64,000 nucleotides of DNA from Dichotomocladium elegans (GCA_025716815.1 JAIXMN010000020.1:186001-250000); one strand, 5' to 3'. Positions 21,038 through 30,599 are shown, numbered from the stretch's first letter. Notes: generated by a model not told the origin, from the sequence alone. Made by a program: numbers and translations.

Positions 21038-24000
21038 AGGGAGCCCCTCTGCGCCAAAAAACACAGCAACAATCCCTAAACCTTGTGACCGATGACACCA
21101 CCGTTTCGGCCCACCACGAACCCATTGAGAACATCCAGATTGACGTACCGGAAGCCCAGGATGAAGAACTACAACACCAGCTGGAGAAAGACAAACAGTA
21201 TCTAGAATCATTGATGTCAATAAAGACTACTGACTTGCCACTGTATTCAATGACCTGCGCTGGTCGCCCGGTTGATGTTCTCATCGACTCGGGTGCTACT
21301 GGCACATATGCCGCTCCACACGTCCTAGGTACTTTGCCGACACGACAGGTAGCTGGACGCCAAGTCGAAACCGCAGGTGGTCATGTCCTCGACATATCCA
21401 TGCAAGTGACACTGCCTATCAATGCTCAAGGATACTACCACACCATCGATGCATACGTTCTCGACACCAAGTTCGACATTATTCTGGGTCGGGACTGGCT
21501 GAAGCAGGTGAACCCTTTGCCAGATTGGGATCTCGACACTTGGCGTATCAATGCAGATGATAAAACATACATCCTCCGGCCACAACACCAGCGAGAGATC
21601 CCTGAACTCGCATACCTGATATCCGATCGACAAGTACAACGCTGGGAGCGGGATCATCGCGTCTCTGAAATGTTTTTATGTTACGTTCGCCCGGACCGAC
21701 ACGAACCTAGTCTTGCCAACAACGACGAGTTTGCATCTTTGTTGAGTGAGTTTCGTGATGTATTCCAGGATAGGTTGCCCGGTCTGCCTCCAGAGCGCGA
21801 CGTGGAACATGTTATTGAAACAGGAAACGCTGCTCCACTGTCAAGACCGCCTTTTAAGATGAGTCCGTTGGAACTGGCGGAATTACGAAAACAGTTGAAT
21901 GAGCTTCTGGATCTACGCCTAATCCGACCGAGCGTGTCACCATGGGGCGCCCCAGTACTATTCGTCCGCAAGAAAAACGGCGAAATGCGCATGTGCGTCG
22001 ACTATCGTGCGATTAATAGAGTAACAAAACGGAATACGCATCCCTTGCCCCGTATTGACGAGTGTCTCGAGCAACTGGGAGGCGCCAAGTATTTTAGCAG
22101 CATCGATCTGAAAAGCGGATATCATCAAGTACGCATCAGAGAGGAGGACATCCCTAAGACGGCGTTTAACACGCGTTACGGCTCGTACGAATTCTTGGTA
22201 TTGCCGTTCGGTTTGACAAATGCACCACCCACTTTTCAAAAGTTGATGAACTCGGTGTTACATGATTATCTGGACGACTTTGCCATGGTTTATCTGGATG
22301 ACATTCTTGTCTACAGCAAGACGGCAGAGGAGCACTACACGCATGTTCGTCAGGTTTTAGAACGTCTCCGCTCTGCCAAACTGATTGCCAATCTCAAGAA
22401 GTGCGAATTCAATAAGACCAAACTAGAATTTGTTGGCTTTCAGGTAGAGGCTCGGGGCATTTCGCCCTCGCCAAGCAAGGTTAAAGCAATCCAAGACTGG
22501 CCTCAGCCGACCAACGTGCAGGAAGTGCGTCAATTCATCGGACTCGCCTCACATTACCGGCGGTTTATTCGTAACTTTGCAGCAATTGCCGCACCTATGA
22601 CGGATTTGACTAAAGGTACCAGAGCGAAAAAGAGAGAAATTAGTTGGACCCCGGAGTGTCAGCAAGCGTTTGATGAAATTAAGGCCCGCATGTGTAACGC
22701 CCCTCTTTTGGCACCACCAAACACGAATTTACCATACATAATCGAAACTGACGCTTCAGATTTTGGAATTGGCGCCGTGCTCCTACAAAAAGGACCCGAC
22801 GGATCCATGCACCCACTTGCCTTTGAATCAAAGAAGCTATCAGCAACTGAGCGCAATTATCCGGCACAAGAGCGGGAACTACTCGCCATACTTCACGCAC
22901 TCCGCACCTGGCGGTGTTTTATCGAAGGACGAACGTACACGGTGTACACAGACCACATGCCGCTTAAGTACTACCGAACGCAGAGTAAGCCTACCCCACG
23001 CCTCACTCGATGGATTGCGGAGCTAGAGCTCTACGACCCAGAGATAGTTTACAAGCCGGGCAAAGACAACCATGTTCCGGATTTACTCTCCCGACGCGAT
23101 GGTCCTGCCTGCAGTACTGAGGAAAATGATCTTGAACCCGAATATTTGTATGCCGTCAAATCCATACAAGAATCCGACTGGCCAAAATTCTTCGCACGCC
23201 CAGAGGACCAATGGCCACCCATGTACCGGGACTTGCTCATCAAACACAAGGATAAATTTGTTGCTCGGAATGGGCAGGTATACCGCATTATCAAAATCGG
23301 CAAGAACACCCAGGAAGTACGCTACGTTTTGTTTGCCCGTCGTGCAGATCTTGTACAGCAGTTTCACTCCTCATTTGGTCATGCCGGCAACACTACAGTG
23401 TACGATCTACTCCGAAAACGTTGGTGGTGGCCGGACATGCGCACGGACATCCAGAATTGGCTTGCAACTTGCCAACAATGTCAATTGGCTTCTAATGCCA
23501 ATCGTAACGTTCATCATGCGCCTATGAAGCCTCTTGAGGTGCCACCTGCCTTCGGCCGCTGGCACCTGGATTTTATTGGTGAGCTTCCCACGACCGTGCA
23601 TGGTAATCGATGGATTCTCGTCGCCGTCGATTACATGACTAATTGGACCATTGCTCGTGCTGTTCCCGACGCCACCGGTGAGGCGATTGCCAATTTTCTA
23701 TATGAAGAAATTGTAATGCGTTTTGGCTGCCCCACTGAAATCTTGACAGACCGCGGTGCAAATTTCATGTCGAAAGTTCTCAGCAACTATCTTGGACGAA
23801 TTAAGGTGAACCATTCCTTGACTTCTGCTTTTCATCCTCGGACGAATGGGAAAGTGGAACGCACTAATGGCATCCTGAAGCAAATGTTGCGTAAGTATGT
23901 CCATGGCCGCATATATCAATGGGACCAGTATCTCGAACCTGCTTTGTTTGCGTGTCGCATTCGTAAACATCGTACCACGGGCTTCAGCCCTTTCTTCCTG

Positions 24001-24582
24001 GTGTATGGTCAAGACCCTATTCTACCTGGTGATCCAATGCGCCCTTTCTTGGAAACCCCCACTACTACAACTGAGCCAACTGTCTCTCACCCTCATCGTG
24101 TTCCCGAAGTCCGGCAACTAAAGGAAGCCCGTCAGCTTGCCACACGCCGCCTTAAGGACAATGCCGCTAAGGACAAGGCTCGCTGGGATTCCATGATTAC
24201 CCCTCAGAAGTTCCTCATCGGCGACCACGTTTTACTCCGGCATGAGAACAAACTCAGTTTGGAATATAACTGGAAAGGCCCGTACACTATTACCACTACC
24301 AACTACGAAACCAACATCTATAAGCTCAAAGACATGCAGGGCCACGATTACTCGTCCTGGGTTCACACCGACCGCCTTCGACCGATCCACGTCAACTCCA
24401 CTCTCATTGCTGACCCTTGGTATGATCCTTCGGCTGCTCGAGCTGCTGAACGACGTCATTTGCAAGCAGCCGCACAGTTGTCCTTGTTGCTCGAGGGCGA
24501 TCAACAGTCTGGAGAGGGGGTATTGTCGTCGTACAAAATTCCCAACGAATTAGAAGGCTCACGACGCCGCAGCACTTCGTGA
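20902..24582 (+). CDS. Pol polyprotein, element 2
   Basis: Frame open from 20902 to a stop in the right LTR; translation is expected by -1 frameshift from gag near 21010, so the real Pol begins about there. Order: aspartic protease (VLIDSGATGTYA), reverse transcriptase (VRKKNGEMRMCVDYRAINRV; YLDDILVYSK with the catalytic DD), RNase H (IETDASDFGIGAVLLQ; YTDHMPLKY), integrase HHCC zinc finger (SSFGHAGNTTVYDLLRKRWW...CQQCQ), the DDE core (WHLDFIGELPTT, ILTDRGANFMS, FHPRTNGKVERTNG), and a C-terminal GPY/F-like module (WKGPYTI...). All catalytic residues I can check are present. It is the likely source of activity for the capsid-less neighbour. Confidence 0.92.
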   Translation: MLQLWWDGPFGTRMPLGNPREPPIDQIFATTQIPRSPKRPSAGGLKGAPLRQKTQQQSLNLVTDDTTVSAHHEPIENIQIDVPEAQDEELQHQLEKDKQYLESLMSIKTTDLPLYSMTCAGRPVDVLIDSGATGTYAAPHVLGTLPTRQVAGRQVETAGGHVLDISMQVTLPINAQGYYHTIDAYVLDTKFDIILGRDWLKQVNPLPDWDLDTWRINADDKTYILRPQHQREIPELAYLISDRQVQRWERDHRVSEMFLCYVRPDRHEPSLANNDEFASLLSEFRDVFQDRLPGLPPERDVEHVIETGNAAPLSRPPFKMSPLELAELRKQLNELLDLRLIRPSVSPWGAPVLFVRKKNGEMRMCVDYRAINRVTKRNTHPLPRIDECLEQLGGAKYFSSIDLKSGYHQVRIREEDIPKTAFNTRYGSYEFLVLPFGLTNAPPTFQKLMNSVLHDYLDDFAMVYLDDILVYSKTAEEHYTHVRQVLERLRSAKLIANLKKCEFNKTKLEFVGFQVEARGISPSPSKVKAIQDWPQPTNVQEVRQFIGLASHYRRFIRNFAAIAAPMTDLTKGTRAKKREISWTPECQQAFDEIKARMCNAPLLAPPNTNLPYIIETDASDFGIGAVLLQKGPDGSMHPLAFESKKLSATERNYPAQERELLAILHALRTWRCFIEGRTYTVYTDHMPLKYYRTQSKPTPRLTRWIAELELYDPEIVYKPGKDNHVPDLLSRRDGPACSTEENDLEPEYLYAVKSIQESDWPKFFARPEDQWPPMYRDLLIKHKDKFVARNGQVYRIIKIGKNTQEVRYVLFARRADLVQQFHSSFGHAGNTTVYDLLRKRWWWPDMRTDIQNWLATCQQCQLASNANRNVHHAPMKPLEVPPAFGRWHLDFIGELPTTVHGNRWILVAVDYMTNWTIARAVPDATGEAIANFLYEEIVMRFGCPTEILTDRGANFMSKVLSNYLGRIKVNHSLTSAFHPRTNGKVERTNGILKQMLRKYVHGRIYQWDQYLEPALFACRIRKHRTTGFSPFFLVYGQDPILPGDPMRPFLETPTTTTEPTVSHPHRVPEVRQLKEARQLATRRLKDNAAKDKARWDSMITPQKFLIGDHVLLRHENKLSLEYNWKGPYTITTTNYETNIYKLKDMQGHDYSSWVHTDRLRPIHVNSTLIADPWYDPSAARAAERRHLQAAAQLSLLLEGDQQSGEGVLSSYKIPNELEGSRRRSTS
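21010..21016 (+). promoter_or_regulatory. candidate -1 ribosomal slippery site
   Basis: C CCA AAA read in the gag frame (codons CCA 21011-21013, AAA 21014-21016), 21 bases before the gag stop. It fits the X XXY YYZ pattern, and pol is exactly in the -1 frame. A GC-rich stretch follows; a stimulatory structure was not computed. Confidence 0.55.
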
Positions 24583-24776
24583 CTAGAATGCTGCGACACT
24601 TCGACTACTGCGGCATCCTCTGCTGCGACGCCTCATCGATTATCACAGATTAGAAAAATATATAAATACCCAACACATAGCTAGCAATAAAGGCATCGAA
24701 GAAGTATTCTTTTATTATCATCCTTGCATCCTAAACGTCCCTACTGGCCACGGATATATCCGCCAAAAAGTCGACA
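24524..24776 (+). repeat. LTR, element 2, right
   Basis: 253 bases differing from the left LTR only at position 9 (T instead of C). It is followed by AAAATAGACTTGAGCC, unrelated to element 1. Confidence 0.9.
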
Positions 24777-24884
24777 AAAATAGACTTGAGCCGGAAATTC
24801 TAATGACCGATTAATCTGGCTACGACACACCGACAACAAAAAGATGACACACAAAAGAGAGCAACATAACGCACTAGGTAATAC

Positions 24885-24957
24885 TGGAGAAGCTGGGCGT
24901 CGATCCCAGTACCTCTCGCATGCTAAGCGAGCGCTCTACCATTTGAGCTACATCCCC
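24885..24957 (-). tRNA. tRNA-Ala (AGC)
   Basis: Minus-strand cloverleaf starting GGGGATGTAGCTCAAATGG with D-arm, anticodon arm CTCGC-TTAGCAT-GCGAG (anticodon AGC), T-arm TGGGATCGACGCCCA (variant of GTTCGA) and acceptor closing on CTTCTCC. It reads as a eukaryotic tRNA-Ala without intron. One acceptor pair (position 6 with 67) is T-T where the usual gene has T-A. T-runs downstream (near 24861 and 24840) could terminate Pol III. The nearest LTR end lies 108 bases downstream of the tRNA. Confidence 0.9.
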
Positions 24958-25177
24958 GCCACGTGTAGTTGTCATGGACGAACGGAGTTTTGGCTCCAGG
25001 ACTGCCAAATCAAGGCAAAGATTCAAGCCCAGAAATCCTGGTCGACCCAAGCACTCAATTCGAAGCACGTGATCCCGAACATCCCTCTTGTCACGTGCCT
25101 TTCGGAAGCTAAAATGCCATGGCACTTCCTGGCATCTTCTGGAACTTGCTCCACAATCACTTCCCTATGTGTTGTTG
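24958..25177. other. no gene seen
   Basis: About 220 bases between the tRNA and the next LTR. They include a palindromic CACGTG-centred pair (near 25066 and 25092) but no coding signal. Confidence 0.3.
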
Positions 25178-25470
25178 TGTAGAGAGTTAGTGGCAAGTAG
25201 AAACCAATGAGTCAAAATCGAGTCTTTGAGACGGGATCCTCTTTATTGAATAAAAACAACTCTCTTTTTATATGATTTCGGACCAGGGTGGTAGTGGTGA
25301 TACAAGCGGTAGTCATTGAGCATGGTCCTCCAATCATTACCAGTTAGCAGGCTTCGTAACGTTGGAATGGGAGGACAGTCAAGACGTGCTGTAGAAGAGG
25401 TGGATAAGTTGATAACCCTGCTCAGTACTGTCTGTAGAAGCGCAGTGTTATGAACAGTAGGGCTATGACA
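25178..25470 (-). repeat. LTR family B, copy 1
   Basis: 293 bases reading, on the minus strand, from TGTCATAGCC to CTCTACA (TG...CA). A TATA-like CATATAAAAAGAG and AATAAA lie near its 3' end. It is about 85-90% similar by eye to 28399-28696 in the same orientation. The upstream protease frame reads directly into it. No 5-bp target duplication is visible. Confidence 0.7.
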
Positions 25471-25926
25471 CTTGGTTCCATCAGACTCTAACTTCTCCGT
25501 AAAGAGGACCACAAAGCTTTCCCCGTCAGGCGCGTCAATGAGCTGATTCCCTTCATGCCGGGATGCATAATTGATCTCGACTTGAATTGGAACATCGGAA
25601 GGGCTCATCTTGTTCGTCCGCCAGTCAATATTGGGATTCTCGTCGTAAAGCCAGCTTTTTCCCAAAAGAACGTCATGGGAGTTACTGACAATACCTGTAT
25701 ATAATCGTACTGAGGAATTGAAATCGTCCATTACAATAGTAGCGTCAATGTATGCCAGCGAGTTACCAATGCTTCCATTGGCAAACGTCACTGAAGACAT
25801 TCGTTCGTCGTTGATCAATTCGTCGCTCAATTGGAAACGGTTCAGGAAAGAGCTGGTCACAAAATCGTGTGTAGCGCCACTGTCAATTAAAATCTGGGCT
25901 GGGTACCCATTGACCAGCCCCTCACA
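25243..25926 (-). pseudogene. retroviral-type aspartic protease fragment
   Basis: Minus-strand frame with the catalytic box QILIDSGATHDFV just downstream of a TGA near 25926, then VLLGKSWLYDENPNIDWR, typical of the second half of retropepsin-like domains (ILGxxWL). The frame then crosses into LTR family B at 25470 and stops at 25243. It is in the same frame as the gag reading frame upstream but separated from it by stops. Confidence 0.65.
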
Positions 25927-26032
25927 TCAGATCAAAACATGGCGGTTAGTGAAAGTATCGTCGTCGCATACGTCTGTAATTGAAAAGGCAAAACGTGAAA
26001 GAGCATTATAAGGAACGTCTAATGCGTCTTTA

Positions 26033-26446
26033 TTATCCCCACTCGCGGGGGGCGACAAAAGAGGAGAACCAGCAGAGTTGGGTGCCTCTACTGGCAGATC
26101 TAGTTTTTTTCCACCGCATTGGTGGAACAGGGCGCTGAGCAAGAGCGAGAGCGGGAACGGGAGCGAGAGCGGGAACGGGAGCGAGAGCGAGAACGAGAGC
26201 GCCGAGAGCCTGAGGAATGACCGGAACGGCCAGAGGAACGCCCAGAGGAACGGCCAGAAGAGCGGCCAGAGGAACGGCCAGAGGAACGGTTGGCATCGCC
26301 ATACTGGGGCAGTGCTTGCCCTGGTGTCCGGGCTTATAGCACCAAACACAAAGGTTGCGGCGCTGGACTTCGGCCCAAGAAAGTCCAGAAGGTTGGCCGG
26401 ACACTCGTCGGGTAGAACGTCGCCGTTCTACCCCGTCAACCTCCAT
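26033..26446 (-). pseudogene. Gag zinc knuckle and RS-repeat tract, frameshifted
   Basis: A minus-strand frame encodes the knuckle CVWCYKPGHQGKHC. About 10 codons later the plausible native frame changes: the neighbouring frame reads an RSSG repeat (five units) followed by an uninterrupted run of Arg-Ser dipeptides (about 10) near 26210-26130. One lost C in the CCCC run after the knuckle would explain the shift. The DNA is a tandem repeat with GGCCAGAGGAAC and GAGCGGGAAC-type units on the plus strand. Confidence 0.55.
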
Positions 26447-26481
26447 CTCGTCGACAGGAGCATGAATGCTACTGCCAAGGC

Positions 26482-27444
26482 CTAGGGCATTACCGTCGCC
26501 CCAGGTCGCGTCATAAGGGTGGCCAAGAGCACGGCCTCGTCGTACGACTTTGGGTCCTTAAAATGGACCCAACGCTGCACATTCGGCTTTAGGCCATGCA
26601 AAAACCATCGGCGCACCTCAGCGTCGGACAACTCCTGCTGGTTGCAGCGTCCCTTCGCGTCGTTGAAGGCCGCCACATACGACGGTACGGTCGTATGTTG
26701 GCGCGTCGCCTCCCACTTGCTGCGGTTCAGCTCGTCCTGGTTTGGGGGTAACCAGCGTTGCCGCAGGGCCGTCGTAAAGTCACCCCACGTGCGGGGCTCC
26801 TTGTTCTCCACGCAAAGGAGTCGGAACCAGCTGAGGGCTCCGTCAGTCAAAAGACTCGCCGCGTAATCCACCTTCTCGGCGTCGGTGGAGTTACGGGCGT
26901 TGCGGTAATACCGCGTGAGCCCAAACAGCCAGTCCTCCAAAGCGTTGGGGTCACCCCCCGAAAACTTCGCGTCCGGAGCCACGATCTTGATGCGTTTGGC
27001 ATCCGAGGGAGCGTCGCCAGGCGTCGCTGCAGTCACCACCGAAGTGGCAACAGCAGCCGTGGCAGGGGCGGAGGTAGCGTCGGTGTTGGACGTGGCGGAG
27101 GCAACACCAAGAGAAAGGGCCGACAGCTGGGTCTGGATGGCAGCAAGCGTCGCTGCCACGTCCGCCAGATGGGCGTTTTGGGCTGTAAGCCCCGCGGAGA
27201 CCTCCTGGAGCTGCTGCTCGATGCCGCCCACGCGGCGGTCGTTCGCCGCCATGGCCTTGGTGAAGGAGTCGTCGGCTGCTTGCAGGGTGGCCCCAAAATT
27301 CTCGAACTCCGCACGGACTTGGCGGAAGTTCTCGTCTGTCCGCTCAGCACGAGCGGACAATTCCTGGATCGACCCAATTATGGGCTCCAGCGTCGCGGCC
27401 GAGGCGGTTGCCGCAAGAGGGTGGTTCTCAGTGGGAGCAGACAT
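26482..27444 (-). CDS. Gag capsid protein, element 3
   Basis: 320 residues in one open frame. The N-terminal half is a coiled-coil-like Ala/Gln-rich segment (about residues 15-110), followed by a Gag capsid domain (KFSGGDPNALEDWLFGLTRY, DGALSWFRLL, FTTALRQRWLPPNQ, TVPSYVAAFN; about residues 150-300). It ends with TAG; the zinc knuckle is in the -1 frame downstream. Codon use is GC-rich with many GTCG/CGTC motifs, unlike element 2. It may no longer be functional because the rest of the element is broken. Confidence 0.75.
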   Translation of the reverse strand: MSAPTENHPLAATASAATLEPIIGSIQELSARAERTDENFRQVRAEFENFGATLQAADDSFTKAMAANDRRVGGIEQQLQEVSAGLTAQNAHLADVAATLAAIQTQLSALSLGVASATSNTDATSAPATAAVATSVVTAATPGDAPSDAKRIKIVAPDAKFSGGDPNALEDWLFGLTRYYRNARNSTDAEKVDYAASLLTDGALSWFRLLCVENKEPRTWGDFTTALRQRWLPPNQDELNRSKWEATRQHTTVPSYVAAFNDAKGRCNQQELSDAEVRRWFLHGLKPNVQRWVHFKDPKSYDEAVLLATLMTRPGATVMP

Positions 27445-27702
27445 GGCGGGAGGCTTGTGGGGAAGGTCGACAGAGGAGACAGAAGAAGCGAGAGAGACTT
27501 GGTTGGCGGTGGTGTGGTTCGTGCGTCGAAACTTGATCTTTCTTTTGTGTGTCCTAGCGTCGAAAGATAGTTTCCGTGAGCGTCGTGTCTTTTATGGTAA
27601 AGAGGAACCCGCGCAAGATGGCACGTCGTTCATAACGTCGAAAAACAAGCGAGTATATCACGTCGAGATGATGCAGTGTTCGAAACTACATCAGCTACCA
27701 AC

Positions 27703-28019
27703 TGTAACAGTACAGGCACTGTTGTGCGAGTACTTACAAAGAGCGTCTGATATACAGCGTGGAGGAAGCGCGAACGCGACGAGAAGAACGATGATTATAA
27801 TAATACAACGTGGGGATGCCCGACGTCACAGGGCATCCTTGTTTATATAGTAAACAGTAGCGGGGTAATTACAGTGGTATACATATAGGATCGTCGTACA
27901 GAGAAAGTGAGTGTGGTACATAATGTCGTCGCCGGAGATGCGGTCTTGATCGTGATCGTTATCCTTGTAGTATCTTGGTCGTCGGTCAAGAGTGACCCGT
28001 CACTGTAGCTACTGCTACA
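27703..28019 (-). repeat. LTR family C
   Basis: 317 bases on the minus strand from TGTAGCAGTAGC to CTGTTACA, with a TATA box TACTATATAAAC near its centre and a GATGCCC...GGGCATC inverted repeat. It is followed (minus strand) by GT and the primer-binding site TGGTAGCTGATG. It inserts at the upstream edge of the plus-strand frame starting 28020. Confidence 0.7.
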
Positions 28020-29581
28020 GTTACTGACCCACTAGCGACCACGCCGACGATAATGCTGTTGCATCTTGGGGCATTGCCGTCCATGACATTCCGCGCTCGC
28101 ATTCCGGTGTTCAAGTTCCTTTGCCGTGCCTACTCTGTGCCTCCGTCGACATTGCTGGCGTGTCTCGTCACTTGCTTTCTGCGGCGTCACCATCCTGTGG
28201 AATTGTGGAATAACCTAACGAACAACGCGCTCTGGCGTGACTACAAAATTTTGACCCGCCAAGCCCCCCTTCCACATGACCCGATGACGCATATCCTAGA
28301 TCATCATCTTGAACTGGAGCTTGCGTCACGTCGCACGAAGTTTTCCACGGTGGCCCGTGCACTGGAGGAATGGCGCTTTGATCCGATCCTGCATGTGGTG
28401 GTTAGAGAGTTAGTTGCAGGTGTTTAAACTGTAGGGGCTAAAATCGAGTCTTTGAGACGGGATCCTCTTTATTGAATAAAAACAACTCTCTTTTTATATA
28501 ATTTCGGACCAGGGTGGTAGTGGTGATACAAGCGGTAGTCATCGAGCATGGTCCTCCAATCATTACTAGTTAGTGGGCTTCGTAACGTTGGAATGGGAGG
28601 ACAGTCGAGACGTGCTGTAGAAGAGGTGGATAAGTCGATAACCCTGCTCAGTACTGTCTGTAGAAGCGCAGTGTTATGAACAGTAGGGCTATTACAGCTA
28701 GCGCCATGGAACGTCGACTGAACGAACAGGAGCGCGCAATCGCCGAGCAACAGGATTTTTCGGCCGAGCTTGCACGTGTGCTTGCACACAATAAGCAGCT
28801 CGAGGTGGAACTAAACGCCGCTAAATTGCTGATTGCCGATCTGCAAGGACAACTTGCCGACCTCGCCCGTGTGCCTCCCCCAACCACGCGCACTACTGCC
28901 ATTGTCGACGAGGCAATGGAACTAGATCCCCGTGGCACCGCTGCATCACGATGGGCAGCAGCAACAACGCCCCCACCAGCCCCAGTGCCACCAAAAGCGC
29001 ATCCCACACCAACAACAGCCACCACTGGCGCAGCACATGCAACCAAGACGGCTAACCGCAGCCCTTCTTCCTGGGCAACCGTGGCTAAAAAGAACGCTGG
29101 CCGCCCTGCCCGCCGAGCCGCGCCCAAACCTGCATCCACCCCAACCGTCGCCATGGTTGCATGGGCCGGTCGTGGCTTCCAGCCATGCTCTGATGACCAG
29201 ACGATGGGTTATACCTTTGTGTACCTGGCCAGTACCTTTCGCATGGCCCACAGCGATGTGCGCAACCGCCTTCGCATTCTTGGTATCAACCAGGCTCGTG
29301 TGATTGACATCCACTTCCCCACCAAAGGGATTGTCGGGCTGCTAGTCCACCGTTCTTTTGAAGAGGAGCTCCTCGGGTGCCTTGACAAGGGTGGCATCTC
29401 CCCCGTCCCCTTCGATCCCATCTCGGCCTCGAACCTCATGGGTCCCCAGTGGGATACGCTCTCCTCCGCCGACAAGGCATCCAAGGCCGCCGACCTTCAC
29501 CAACGTCGGATTCTGCGCACCTGTTTGGCCACCCACAAGGCGCATGTGGGCCGTGCTGTGGTGAACATTGATCCGTGTTAG
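28020..29581 (+). pseudogene. LINE ORF1-like frame split by LTRs
   Basis: Plus-strand coding in two parts, 28020-28398 (RARIPVFKFLCRAY...HHLELELASRRTKFS) and 28697-29581 (ERRLNEQERAIAEQQ coiled coil, Pro/Thr-rich linker, then MGYTFVYLASTFRM, DVRNRLRILGINQARVIDIH, GLLVHRSFEEELLG). The second part resembles uncharacterised ORF1 proteins that accompany non-LTR retrotransposons in Mucoromycota, as I recall; no zinc knuckle or endonuclease is seen. An LTR copy (28399-28696) interrupts the coding, and LTR family C abuts its 5' edge. The family assignment is tentative. Confidence 0.45.
28399..28696 (-). repeat. LTR family B, copy 2
   Basis: Minus-strand copy of 25178-25470, starting TGTAATAGCC at 28696; the outer 35 bases at the low-coordinate end are diverged. 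It lies inside the plus-strand ORF1-like frame. No clear target duplication. Confidence 0.65.
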
Positions 29582-29942
29582 AGAACTTAGCCGGTTTCAC
29601 ATCACTATCGCCGATATCCTGAAACTAAGACAATGATGAATTTAACACATTGATGTTCAGGGACCGATATTTTCATATCCGCTTGCGTGACAGGACAATC
29701 GCACCTATCAAAGGTACTTCCTCTACCCAGGATCCATCACTGGTCTTGAAGAGGACAATGAAAAGAGAATGCTCTCATCCGATACGTCCTAACAGGATTA
29801 AGCACTTACATCGCCGTTCTAATAGAATCATTATAAAAGAGAGTTATTTTATTTTCAGGAATAAACATCAACCTCAAAGATACTTTTATAGTTGTCTTTT
29901 TTCATTCTCTCTAATCCATCCATCTCAAGTGTCCCTGGATTA
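29582..29942. other. no gene seen
   Basis: AT-rich sequence between the ORF1-like frame and the inverted repeat. Short open frames only. Confidence 0.3.
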
Positions 29943-30311
29943 TACAGGATTTTCAAGAAGAACTTTGCCACAAATTTTAGTTGTTCATATAGACCGTCTA
30001 GGTTTTTCGTTTTTTTTGCTTCAAATTCGAATACCAATTTTAGTATTTCGTTTCTCTTCTTCCTTTGAAATTAGAATGAAACATAAATGGTTGGCCTCCC
30101 AAAATTATTCTGGTGTAAAAGGAGGAGAAGGAAGACTCACATATAGCCTTGGTTGACATGTTCTTGCTGCTATTGCCTTTAAATTTGACAAAAGGGTAGC
30201 AACGAAATACTAAAATTTGTATTCGAATTTGAAGCGAAAAAAGACGAAAAACCTAGACGGTCTATACGAACAACTAAAATTTGTGGCAAAGTTCTTCTTG
30301 AAAATCCTGTA
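29943..30311. repeat. long inverted repeat (hairpin)
   Basis: Arms 29943-30052 and 30201-30311 are reverse complements over about 110 bases with roughly five mismatches (shared core AGACCGTCTAGG), separated by a 148-base loop. Transcription through it would give a long hairpin. No terminal target duplication or known element family recognised; it may be a foldback element or the ends of a small non-autonomous transposon. Confidence 0.8.
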
Positions 30312-30599
30312 CGGGACATCAACACTTTGTTTCACTCTTCGAGCGCCGTTATCATAATTACTCTCGCGCTATCCAGATTCATAATTTATATCCCGGACCT
30401 GTCTCAGGACGCAGTTATAATCACAAGGGTAAATGATGAACTTCTTTATCAACCTTTCAACTGGTCCACTGTCCCGGGAGGCCGCCTAGATGATTATCCG
30501 CACCCAGCCTCCAGAGTGACCGTTTTGATAAGCACTTCTTATAAATAACCCGTTTTTGGCCCTTAATAAAAAACAATCCTTTTTCGAGTCACACAGAAT
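30312..30599. other. no gene seen
   Basis: Sequence between the inverted repeat and the Helitron. The fragment at 30410-30545 (NWSTVPGGRLDDYP in one frame) could be coding debris but is unassigned. Confidence 0.3.

Larger units (their letters stand above)
19691..24776 (+). mobile_element. Ty3/gypsy element 2, apparently intact
   Basis: 5086 bases: LTRs 19691-19943 and 24524-24776 (253 bases each, one difference at LTR position 9), primer-binding site at 19946-19957, gag, overlapping pol, and polypurine tract CTGGAGAGGGGGTAT before the right LTR. Both reading frames lack stops. Protease-RT-RNase H-integrase order is that of Ty3/gypsy, and no chromodomain is visible. Flanks (GCTAT left, AAAAT right) do not form a target duplication, so the flanking DNA was rearranged after or during insertion. 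Confidence 0.9.
25178..28019 (-). mobile_element. decayed Ty3-like gag-protease element 3
   Basis: On the minus strand: LTR 27703-28019, two-base spacer, primer-binding site 27700-27689, gag 27444-26482, zinc knuckle and RS-rich tract about 26360-26130, protease about 25930-25620, then LTR family B 25470-25178. Reverse transcriptase, RNase H and integrase are missing. The two flanking LTRs are not related to each other, so this is either a recombinant or an element truncated by a later LTR insertion. Several frame changes show decay. Confidence 0.65.

Noticed and set aside
24524..24957. Ty3-style integration of element 2 upstream of the tRNA
   Set aside because: The LTR lies downstream of the tRNA 3' end, not at the Pol III start, and no target duplication exists.
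26758..27850. Plus-strand frames of 270-311 codons
   Set aside because: Antisense to the Gag reading frame of element 3; no domain and GC-rich composition explains the lack of stops.
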